From the NCBI GenBank assembly GCA_023427925.1, contig JAEYZS010000060.1, forward strand, positions 1 to 12,081: DNA of 12,081 nt. Reading direction: 5' to 3'. Below, one piece after another: positions 5,845 through 12,081 of this stretch; position 1 is the first letter of the stretch; each line of letters starts with the position of its first letter. The notes below the pieces were generated by a model. The model had not been told where the DNA came from. It was given only the letters and a program-made list of their open reading frames with translations, and did not search any database. The translations under genes and the position numbers were made by a program. Source of the stretch: Pseudomonadota bacterium (GTDB taxonomy: Bacteria; Bdellovibrionota; Bdellovibrionia; Bdellovibrionales; JAEYZS01).

Positions 5845-8235
5845 ATGGGAGATACTAAGTTATCCGTACAGGTCCACATCACTATTGATGGAGCTAAGAC
5901 CCATAAAAAGGTCAAGAAGGATAGCTTTACTCTCGGACGTCATGCAGATTGTGACGTCAATGTTCTTCACCCTCAAGTCAGCCGTAAACATCTCGAAGTT
6001 TCCATTAAAGACGAAAGAATATTTATCGAAGACACGGGTTCGTCTAATGGAACATTCTTGAATTCCAACAGAATTCCGCCAAAGCAACTCCATGAACTTT
6101 GCGCTGATGATATGCTTCAATTTGGTGAAGAAGGTCCAATCATTCAGATTGAAATTGAAGAGAGAAAAACAAGCACTACCCTATCCAAACTCTCAAGATT
6201 AGAATCTATAATTTCGCCAATAATAAATCACATCGGTGATAAGCATGGAGATGGCAAAAGCACAATTGATGCGAAGGCTCTACCACCGAAACCCATAGAG
6301 CAAGAGCCCGCTTCACCTAAGGTAGTACAAGTTAAGGGCAACTCGACTTTGCCGGAACCACCAAAGGCAGGACAAGGGCTTCCTTCTACATTGGTCCACG
6401 ATCCGTTTTCGGAACCATTATCTGCGCAAGCCAACAAAAGCGAACAAGTTATCGAAGCCAACAAGCAAGCGGCCATGATATTACAAAAAGCCGAACTTGA
6501 AGCTGAGCAAAAGGCTCAAGAAGCTCATAAGCGAGCATTAGAAATTGAAGAACGGGCGGAAGAAATTTACAAGGAACGCATCAAAGCTTCCACAGTTGAT
6601 GCCACAAAGCTATTTGAAGAAGCGCGCGAAGAGTCTACAAAGTTTCTTCAAGAAGCTCGCGCACAAGCCCAAGCCATTCGAGAAAAAGCAGAACAAGACG
6701 TGCGTGAGCTCAAAAAAAGTGCTGAAGAAAAAATCACACAGCTCATAAAAGAAGCTGAGGAAGATACCAAAGCGCTAAGAAGAGAAAGTGAAGAAAAAGG
6801 TTCTCAATATGTCAAGGCCGCTGAACAAGACGCAAAAAATCTGAGAAAAGATGCTGAAGAAAAAGCGGCATCTATTTTAAAGGAAGCTGAAAAAGATGGA
6901 GCCGCAATTAAAGCCAAAAGACTTTCTGAGGCCGATGATATCATAGAGAAAAAGGGTCAAGACCTTCTCAAAGAGACTCATGAGAAAATCCAAAAAGAAA
7001 AGAATGCTGCATTAAAAAATCTAGATTCACTAAAAGCGCAATCTTCTCGACTTAGAGAAGAGAATGCAAAAAGTGAAACCGAGCTTAAGGCACTCGAAGG
7101 TAAAATCTCGGACCTTAAGAAGCAGGCCAATCAGGACGGAGCCGAAGCCGAATCTAAAAAATCTTTACTGGAAAAGTATCGCTCTGACGAAAAAGACCTT
7201 TCCAAAAAGCTTGAACAGCTCAAAAAAGAAACTCATGAACATGAGATGACTCAACAAAAGCTCAAATCCGAGTTTGAGAAACTCAATATCTCGATTTCAG
7301 CATTGAAAAGTGAAAAAGAAGAAAAAGAAAAAGAAATCAATGCTCAGTTGCAAGCCTTAAAGAACAAAGTCGATGAAGAAAAAGATGCTCTTGCGAAAGC
7401 AGAAACTGAAAGAATGAATCAGTTAAAGCTTGAAACTGCAGAAGCACTTAAAAAGTTTGAACAGGAACTCATCGATGAAATCACAAGCCGCAAAATACAG
7501 CTTACCAAAGAAGTTATGCTGCAAATTGAGTCCAAGTGCCCAGGTATCGCTCTGACCGACGAATGGAAGAATCATCAGACAGAATTGAGAACAGTAATTC
7601 AAGATATTATTGGAAACGCAGACCAAGCCTCGGCAAAGAAAGTTATCGATGCGAAAGGCAAAAGAAGGTTTTCTACTCGAACGAGAGAAAAAACATTTTC
7701 GATGGCTTTGGGTCTATGTATGGGTATTTTAGCAGTTTTTGGTGGTCAAGAAATCAAACAATATATGGAAGGGTCTTCCCCTATTGAAAGAATGGTAGCT
7801 GGTGCCATTAACTCAGCTAAGGAAGACCTCGAAAAAAGAAAATATAAACCCAAGCAAGTTAAAGAAGTTAAAGACACTTATGTTGATGCAGTCATTTATA
7901 CGAAAGACTTCAGCAAACTTTATAACGATTCTAAGTTCCAAGAAGAATGGACAAAGGCTGCCACGTTATATCTCTTAAAGACCTGGAGGTTAGACGAAGA
8001 CGCCGCTACCCGCGCTCTTGCAAGTTCGGCAGCCCTTGTTAAAGATCTCACAGAGCGAAGAGAAAAGATTCACCCCGACTTCGTCAAAAGCGCAATCGAT
8101 AAAATGCGTGAAGCCGAAAAAGATACCATAGCCCGAATCAAAAAAGAGCTTGGCGGTGAAGTGAGATTTGAATCCTTTAAAAAATACGAAAAGCGTTTCT
8201 TCGAAAAATACGATCGCAAGCCTGCTACTGAATAA
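5845..8235 (+). CDS. FHA-domain, long coiled-coil, single-pass membrane protein
   Basis: This 796-residue protein begins with an FHA domain (about residues 5-105). It shows all the usual landmarks: FTLGR (28-32), SRKH (46-49) and SSNGTF (66-71), which hold phosphothreonine peptides. A Pro-rich linker (about 140-195) follows. Residues about 196-560 are a highly charged coiled coil, including an exact 11-residue repeat from 260 to about 358, then more heptad-like sequence. A hydrophobic stretch at about 617-635 (TFSMALGLCMGILAVFGG), preceded by KGKRRFSTRTREK, looks like a transmembrane helix with a cytoplasmic N-side. The last 155 residues are helical, rich in Lys and Glu, and match no family I recognise; they would face the periplasm. 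FHA placement implies control by a Ser/Thr kinase, which is not in this window. As last gene of the stator operon it is probably the cytoplasmic adaptor or regulator of that complex; this is inference. Confidence 0.8.
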   Translation: MGDTKLSVQVHITIDGAKTHKKVKKDSFTLGRHADCDVNVLHPQVSRKHLEVSIKDERIFIEDTGSSNGTFLNSNRIPPKQLHELCADDMLQFGEEGPIIQIEIEERKTSTTLSKLSRLESIISPIINHIGDKHGDGKSTIDAKALPPKPIEQEPASPKVVQVKGNSTLPEPPKAGQGLPSTLVHDPFSEPLSAQANKSEQVIEANKQAAMILQKAELEAEQKAQEAHKRALEIEERAEEIYKERIKASTVDATKLFEEAREESTKFLQEARAQAQAIREKAEQDVRELKKSAEEKITQLIKEAEEDTKALRRESEEKGSQYVKAAEQDAKNLRKDAEEKAASILKEAEKDGAAIKAKRLSEADDIIEKKGQDLLKETHEKIQKEKNAALKNLDSLKAQSSRLREENAKSETELKALEGKISDLKKQANQDGAEAESKKSLLEKYRSDEKDLSKKLEQLKKETHEHEMTQQKLKSEFEKLNISISALKSEKEEKEKEINAQLQALKNKVDEEKDALAKAETERMNQLKLETAEALKKFEQELIDEITSRKIQLTKEVMLQIESKCPGIALTDEWKNHQTELRTVIQDIIGNADQASAKKVIDAKGKRRFSTRTREKTFSMALGLCMGILAVFGGQEIKQYMEGSSPIERMVAGAINSAKEDLEKRKYKPKQVKEVKDTYVDAVIYTKDFSKLYNDSKFQEEWTKAATLYLLKTWRLDEDAATRALASSAALVKDLTERREKIHPDFVKSAIDKMREAEKDTIARIKKELGGEVRFESFKKYEKRFFEKYDRKPATE
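6622..6918 (+). repeat. Nine-unit hendecad (11-residue, 33-base) repeat in the FHA protein
   Basis: An A/S-[ER]-x core recurs at residues 260, 271, 282, 293, 304, 315, 326, 337 and 348, spaced exactly 11 residues apart: ARE, ARA, AEQ, AEE, AEE, SEE, AEQ, AEE, AEK. An 11-residue period favours a nearly straight or right-handed coiled coil. The period is conserved in protein but diverged in DNA, so the repeat is old. Confidence 0.8.
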
Positions 8236-8260
8236 GTTCATTATTGACCCTGCTTATTCA
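8229..8260 (+). terminator. Possible 3'-end hairpin of the stator operon
   Basis: TGAATAAG (8229-8236, including the stop codon) is complementary to CTTATTCA (8253-8260), with a 16-base loop. It is AT-rich and lacks a T-run, so it is a weak terminator candidate at best. It lies in the 64-base gap between convergent genes, where termination is expected. Confidence 0.25.
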
Positions 8261-8299
8261 ACAACTATGACTATATTCAATTAATGAGTTCTATAAAAT

Positions 8300-9073
8300 C
8301 TAAAAGAACAATTTGATACCACCAAAGATTCCATCTCTTTCAATTTCTTTGGTGGAAGGAACGACGATATTCCTGTACTCTTCTTTTTCTTGAAACCAAG
8401 TCCCATAGACTCTTAAGAAAGCGAAATCGATAAAGAAGGTTCCCTCTATTCTTTCGCTTTCTAGTTCACTTCCGATATCGGATTTGTCTTTGAAGTATTT
8501 TTTGTAGTTACCAATTATTCCGGCATACTTTATTAGATTTAATGTCAGACTCCCACCTGCAAAGTTTTGTTGGAATTTCTCTTGGTTTGTAGTTAGCATC
8601 TTATCATTTCTATAGCGTATTCCATAAAATCCAGTCAGATTTGTTCCTTTTGAGTTACGCCCTAAAAGCCTCAAATGAATAGACCCTTCACCGCTTGTAA
8701 ATTCTTCTCCCGAGTCAGCGTACTCAGCTTGTAGTCCGATGATCGAAGCATAAGCTCCGATTTGTGCTCGGTTCATTCGATATTCCTTAAGAGGCTCGGC
8801 GACTCCATTTATGCGAACAATAGAATCATAGGTTGTAGTTTGAGCTCCTAAATAAAATTCAAAAGGGTTCGATGATGAATTCATTGCCAACCACTGATCC
8901 ATCAGTCTATTTTTTCGTTGTGTTTCAAACCAATCTGACAAACTCCATACATCGCGATAGGCGTTGTCACTTTTTCCTCTGAGTGAAGATGGACCTTGTC
9001 TCGATGACCAAGACTGAAACTGAGCTTGAGCCGGCAAAACTGCAAAAATAACTAAAATAATTAGGAGTTTCAT
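8300..9073 (-). CDS. Secreted, probably outer-membrane beta-barrel, protein of unknown function
   Basis: On the minus strand from ATG at 9073 it encodes 257 residues. A signal peptide is clear: MKLLIILVIFAVLPAQAQ, with predicted cleavage after AQA. After a polar, probably flexible N-terminal stretch (about 50 residues), the chain alternates hydrophobic and polar residues in beta-strand fashion (for example FEFYLGAQTTTYDS, GAYASIIGLQAEYAD, NLTGFYGIRYRND, GTFFIDFAFLRVYGTWFQ). It ends GIFGGIKLFF, and a final Phe is the usual outer-membrane barrel targeting signal. The barrel would be small, about 8-12 strands, but was not counted rigorously. In-frame ATGs at 9079 and 9085 are possible alternative starts, as no convincing ribosome site distinguishes them; GATGAG lies upstream of 9073. 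I recognise no family. It converges with the stator operon and diverges from the PPC gene. Confidence 0.7.
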   Translation of the reverse strand: MKLLIILVIFAVLPAQAQFQSWSSRQGPSSLRGKSDNAYRDVWSLSDWFETQRKNRLMDQWLAMNSSSNPFEFYLGAQTTTYDSIVRINGVAEPLKEYRMNRAQIGAYASIIGLQAEYADSGEEFTSGEGSIHLRLLGRNSKGTNLTGFYGIRYRNDKMLTTNQEKFQQNFAGGSLTLNLIKYAGIIGNYKKYFKDKSDIGSELESERIEGTFFIDFAFLRVYGTWFQEKEEYRNIVVPSTKEIERDGIFGGIKLFF

Positions 9074-9151
9074 ACACATACTCATCGGCAAATTCGCTAG
9101 ACCAATGTAGGGTTTCGTGTCACATTATGAGTCACTCTTATTTTAATTTCT

Positions 9152-9156
9152 GGGAG
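9152..9156 (+). promoter_or_regulatory. Ribosome binding site of the PPC/DUF296 gene
   Basis: GGGAG lies 5 bases before the ATG at 9162. The 88-base divergent gap from 9074 to 9161 should hold promoters for both flanking genes, but no clear boxes stand out. Confidence 0.6.
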
Positions 9157-9161
9157 TTAGT

Positions 9162-9593
9162 ATGGAATTTCGCAAAACTGAATATGGATTTTACTTAAAA
9201 TTTGATAAAGATGAAAAGCTTCACAAAACACTCGAAAAATTCATGTTGGATCAAAAAATCCAAGGTGGATTTTACCATGGATTAGGTGCTCTCAAAAATT
9301 GCGAGCTTGGATTCTATCATTTAAATAAAAAAGAGTATCATCGCGAGACATTCGAGGCCGAGTGCGAACTCCTCAATTTGACAGGAAGTTTGTCTTGGTT
9401 TGAAAATCAACCAGTCATTCACTCACATGTGACCTTGGGTGATGAGCAGTTTAATGCGTTCGGTGGCCATTTATTTGAGGCAAATGTGGCAGTGACCGTA
9501 GAATTATCTCTTACGACTTTCAAAGACAAAATCGAGAGAGCTAATAACCCAGATATTGGTCTCAATCTGATCACATTTTGTCCGATAAAGTAA
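9162..9593 (+). CDS. PPC/DUF296 (PCC) domain protein
   Basis: This 143-residue protein consists of a single PPC (plants and prokaryotes conserved, DUF296) domain. Visible landmarks are the GFYHGLGAL segment at 36-44, IHSHVTLGD at 86-94, and AFGGHLFEANV at 99-109, followed by VTVELSLTTF. His87, His89 and His103 correspond to the conserved histidines that bind metal in prokaryotic members. Bacterial and archaeal proteins of this size are stand-alone trimers whose function is mostly unknown; in plants the domain is attached to AT-hook DNA-binding proteins. There is no AT-hook or other DNA-binding element here, so a direct DNA-binding role is doubtful. It is cytoplasmic, with no signal peptide. 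The next gene starts at GTG 9595, one base after this stop, so the two are almost certainly co-translated. Confidence 0.88.
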   Translation: MEFRKTEYGFYLKFDKDEKLHKTLEKFMLDQKIQGGFYHGLGALKNCELGFYHLNKKEYHRETFEAECELLNLTGSLSWFENQPVIHSHVTLGDEQFNAFGGHLFEANVAVTVELSLTTFKDKIERANNPDIGLNLITFCPIK

Positions 9594-9594
9594 T

Positions 9595-10884
9595 GTGTCC
9601 AAAAACAAGAAGTTATTCAGTTTAGTTGCAGAGATCTCCACAGCAATTGTCGAGGCCCAAAAGCCAATTCAAATTTTGGATGCCATTAAATGGAAAGACG
9701 GTATCTTTGAACAATTTAAAAAATCCAATTTTAAAGAGCTTCCGCAAACGGATAAATCTTATTATTCAGATATACCTCTAAAATTTGATGCCAAATCCAA
9801 AATTCAGGAATTCGAAGAAATTCGAAAATTAATCGAAAAAAAAATCGGCAAGGCTGAACCTGTAGCTCAAATACTGTTACGCAACTGTAAGCAGTATGAG
9901 GATGTCGTAAGAATGCTCTTAGCGCGTGGAACTCTGGATTTTTACAAATACTCCAAAGATCTTTTTGGAAGCTCAAACGACGTCTTGTTAGACGGAAAAA
10001 CCAGCCTTATCGAAGCCGGAACGATGCTCAGTGAAATTTTAATTTTTATAGAAAATGCGGATCTTGGCGTGTGCTATCTCAAGAATATTCCTTCGGAAGA
10101 TGCTGTGGCATCACTTAATGATAGGTTAACAAACTATTTTCACGATACTGAAGTCACTGTCAAATTGGACGACGGAATTTTATCTGATGCAGCTGCTGGA
10201 TCAAATTATATAAAGATTAGACCAAATCTCATGTTTTCAGAGCGCGATATAGACATATTTGAAGTCCACGAAGGCTGGGTTCATGTCGGAACAACGCTCA
10301 ACGGGACAAACCAGCCGTTTGCCAAATGGCTCTCCAAAGGACCACCTTGCACAACGTCCGCACAGGAGGGACTCGCTTTTCTATTAGAGGTATTTACGTT
10401 TGTCTGTACTCCGGAAAGACTCAAAAAAATCAATAATCGCCTTGTAGCCTGTGAAATGATTGAAAGTGGCGCAAACTTTAATCATGTTTTTAATTTTTTC
10501 AAAAATTTGAATCAGACTGATGAGCAAGCATTTAAGAATGCGCATCGCCTCTTCCGAGGCGGACTTACAACAGGGGGGGCGCCATTTACAAAGGATATTT
10601 CTTATTCGAAAGGGTTTATAGAAACCTATAACTTTATTAGAAGCTCAGTGAGAATTGGAAAGCCCGATATGATTCCCTTTCTGTTTTCCGGAAAAGTGAC
10701 TCTAGAAGATGTTCCAGTACTCTACGAATACTCCAAAGAAGGTCTTATCGAACGACCTAAATATTTACCTCCGCAGTTTAACGATCTCAATGGTATCGCC
10801 GTTTGGATGACTTTTTCAAACTTCCTGAATAAAATAAGCCTTGAAACTATTTCTAAAAATTTAAAGCAAGATATTAACAAATAA
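9595..10884 (+). CDS. DUF1704 'QEGLA' metallopeptidase-like protein
   Basis: This 429-residue protein starts at GTG 9595. It matches the family annotated as 'flavohemoglobin expression-modulating QEGLA motif protein' (DUF1704). Landmarks: VEAQKPIQILDAIKW near the N-terminus (19-33); H225-E-G-W-V-H230, an HExxxH metal motif; QEGLA at 257-261 with Glu258; and FRGG at 320-323 followed by FTKDISYSKGF at 331-341. Eukaryotic members of this family, the MATCAP/TMCP enzymes, are tubulin carboxypeptidases using HExxxH plus a downstream Glu; the same residues are present here, so the bacterial protein should bind zinc and may trim C-termini. Its substrate is unknown, and the flavohemoglobin label rests on old genetics. 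Only a weak AAAG precedes the GTG; the N-terminus matches the expected family start. It follows the PPC gene by one base (TAATGTG), suggesting re-initiation and a joint role. Confidence 0.87.
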   Translation: MSKNKKLFSLVAEISTAIVEAQKPIQILDAIKWKDGIFEQFKKSNFKELPQTDKSYYSDIPLKFDAKSKIQEFEEIRKLIEKKIGKAEPVAQILLRNCKQYEDVVRMLLARGTLDFYKYSKDLFGSSNDVLLDGKTSLIEAGTMLSEILIFIENADLGVCYLKNIPSEDAVASLNDRLTNYFHDTEVTVKLDDGILSDAAAGSNYIKIRPNLMFSERDIDIFEVHEGWVHVGTTLNGTNQPFAKWLSKGPPCTTSAQEGLAFLLEVFTFVCTPERLKKINNRLVACEMIESGANFNHVFNFFKNLNQTDEQAFKNAHRLFRGGLTTGGAPFTKDISYSKGFIETYNFIRSSVRIGKPDMIPFLFSGKVTLEDVPVLYEYSKEGLIERPKYLPPQFNDLNGIAVWMTFSNFLNKISLETISKNLKQDINK

Positions 10885-10965
10885 CGCCCGATTTATAGGC
10901 TCTTATTTTATTGCTTTTCCCTCTAAGCCATATTAGTTTTAGGCCCTCACAAACAGTCTAAAAAC

Positions 10966-10972
10966 AAGAGAG
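10966..10972 (+). promoter_or_regulatory. Ribosome binding site of ettA
   Basis: AAGAGAG lies 4 bases before the ATG at 10977. The 92-base gap before it contains no convincing terminator (GCC/GGC arms at 10887-10900 are too short) and only weak promoter-like words (TTGCTT at 10911, TATTAG at 10931). Confidence 0.5.
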
Positions 10973-10976
10973 AAAA

Positions 10977-12081
10977 ATGGCACAAATTATCTATACAATG
11001 AAGGGTTTAACCAAATCCTACAATCAGAAGGTTATTTTAAAAGACATTTATTTATCATTTTTTGACGGAGCTAAGATTGGTATTTTAGGTCTCAATGGCT
11101 CTGGTAAATCCACTATACTAAGAATCATGGCGGGAATTGATAAAGACTATAACGGCGAAGCATTTGTTCGTGACGGCGTTAAAGTTGGATATTTGCCGCA
11201 AGAACCACAACTCGACGAAACAAAAACTGTAAAAGAAAATGTCATGGAAGGAGTAAAAGAGATAGCAGATCTTCTTACCGAGTTTGAGGCCATCGGGGCA
11301 AAATTCGCAGAAGAGATGACTCCAGAGCAAATGGACAAGCTTCTTGCAAGACAAGCCGAGCTTCAAGACAAGATTGATGCTACAAATGCATGGGACATTG
11401 AAAGAACTTTAGCAATTGCGATGGACGCCCTTAGATGTCCACCGCCAGACTCGCCTGTAAAACATCTTTCAGGCGGAGAAAAAAGACGTGTTGCCCTTTG
11501 CCGATTACTTTTAAGTAAACCTGATATGCTACTACTTGACGAACCAACGAACCATCTGGATGCGGAATCGGTTGCATGGTTAGAAAGATATTTACACGAC
11601 TACCCCGGAACTGTTGTTGCGATTACTCATGATCGTTACTTCTTAGATAATGTTGCTGGCTGGATTTTAGAACTTGATCGTGGCAGAGGTATTCCGTGGG
11701 AAGGAAATTATTCTTCTTGGCTAGAGCAAAAACAAAAACGTCTTGAAGGAGAAGAAAAAGCTGAAGGCAAACGCCAAAAGCAACTTGAAAGAGAATTAGA
11801 ATGGGTACGTCAATCTCCAAGAGGACGTCAGGCCAAGTCTAAGGCGCGTATTACTTCTTACGAAACCTTACTCAACCAAGATGTGAATGAAAAGATCAAC
11901 GATCTAGAAATTTATATCCCTCCAGGACCAAGACTTGGAGAATTGGTGATCCAGGCTAACGGAGTATCAAAAGCTTTTGACGACAAACTCTTATTTGAAA
12001 ATTTAGATTTCAGTCTTCCTCGCGGCGGCATTGTCGGAGTCATCGGTCCAAATGGTGCGGGTAAGCCCACACTCTTTAATT
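10977..12081 (+). CDS. ettA: Energy-dependent translational throttle protein EttA (ABC-F), partial, runs off right end
   Basis: The window holds 368 codons of a protein usually about 555 long. It follows E. coli EttA closely from [10 protein letters not shown] onward. The first ABC domain is complete: Walker [10 protein letters not shown] (38-46), signature LSGGE (164-168), Walker [12 protein letters not shown] (185-195) and the switch His218. The stretch after Walker B ([20 protein letters not shown]) is nearly identical to EttA. The inter-domain linker follows (about 238-300, [16 protein letters not shown]..., [19 protein letters not shown]). The second domain begins at about 322, and its Walker A reads GPNGAGKPT (357-365): Pro364 stands where Ser is normal. 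EttA binds the ribosomal E site and gates the first peptide bonds according to the ATP/ADP ratio. The Pro would harm Mg-ATP binding in the second site, or be a base-call error (CCC for TCC) near the sequence end. ATG 10977 has a good ribosome site. There are no membrane helices, as expected for ABC-F proteins. Confidence 0.93.
   Translation, partial: MAQIIYTMKGLTKSYNQKVILKDIYLSFFDGAKIGILGLNGSGKSTILRIMAGIDKDYNGEAFVRDGVKVGYLPQEPQLDETKTVKENVMEGVKEIADLLTEFEAIGAKFAEEMTPEQMDKLLARQAELQDKIDATNAWDIERTLAIAMDALRCPPPDSPVKHLSGGEKRRVALCRLLLSKPDMLLLDEPTNHLDAESVAWLERYLHDYPGTVVAITHDRYFLDNVAGWILELDRGRGIPWEGNYSSWLEQKQKRLEGEEKAEGKRQKQLERELEWVRQSPRGRQAKSKARITSYETLLNQDVNEKINDLEIYIPPGPRLGELVIQANGVSKAFDDKLLFENLDFSLPRGGIVGVIGPNGAGKPTLFN

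Noticed and set aside
6235..6264. P-loop-like word GDKHGDGKST in the FHA protein (residues 131-140)
   Set aside because: Spacing does not fit GxxxxGK[ST], and no other NTPase motif is present; it lies in a low-complexity linker.
8286..8309. GTTCT/AGAAC hairpin at the 3' end of the outer-membrane protein gene
   Set aside because: The stem is only 5 bp with no T-run on the minus strand; it is too weak to call a terminator.
10885..10976. Possible terminator and promoter between the QEGLA gene and ettA
   Set aside because: The GCC/GGC arms are only 3 bp, and the best -35/-10 words (TTGCTT, TATTAG) have poor matches or spacing.

Overview
The window looks like part of a low-GC, Gram-negative chromosome. 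Gram-negative evidence is a lipobox lipoprotein, an outer-membrane-type protein ending in Phe-Phe, and an OmpA-domain stator-like protein. The mix of a FadD-type ligase, an OmpA/MotB-like plus MotA/TolQ-like pair with an FHA protein, a DUF2914 membrane protein and EttA would fit a Bdellovibrionota-like (delta-proteobacteria-related) bacterium. That assignment is an inference from protein flavour and is not proven. No tRNA, rRNA, CRISPR array, insertion sequence or phage gene was seen.

Layout. Left end (1-830): the 5' part of a minus-strand long-chain acyl-CoA ligase (fadD), preceded by a factor-independent terminator that ends a minus-strand gene for a 59-residue acidic lipoprotein; a 223-base divergent intergenic region follows. 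831-3024: a seven-helix DUF2914 membrane protein and an ATP-grasp ligase that starts at a TTG codon inside the end of the previous gene. 3191-8235: a tight three-gene plus-strand operon, the most interesting part of the window. It encodes a MotB/ZorB-like protein (one transmembrane helix with the channel Asp, a very long coiled coil, an OmpA-like domain), a three-helix TolQ/ExbB/ZorA-like channel protein, and a 796-residue protein with an N-terminal FHA domain, a long coiled coil containing a strict 11-residue repeat, one late transmembrane helix and an unrecognised C-terminal domain.

8300-9073 (minus): a secreted, probably outer-membrane, protein of unknown function, convergent with the motor operon. 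9162-10884 (plus): a PPC/DUF296 protein overlapping closely with a DUF1704 'QEGLA' metallopeptidase-like protein related to the eukaryotic tubulin carboxypeptidases. 10977-12081 (plus): ettA, an ABC-F translation factor running off the right end, with an unusual Ser-to-Pro change in its second Walker A motif.

How they may work together: the first two proteins of the central operon have what is needed to form an ion-driven inner-membrane rotary or force-transducing unit anchored to peptidoglycan. The FHA protein would be its membrane-tethered cytoplasmic partner, able to read threonine phosphorylation. No Zorya effector gene (ZorC, ZorD, ZorE), flagellar gene or Tol/Ton gene lies next to it, so its task (gliding, envelope remodelling, defence or something undescribed) is open. 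The remaining genes look like ordinary housekeeping or accessory genes with no visible link to it.
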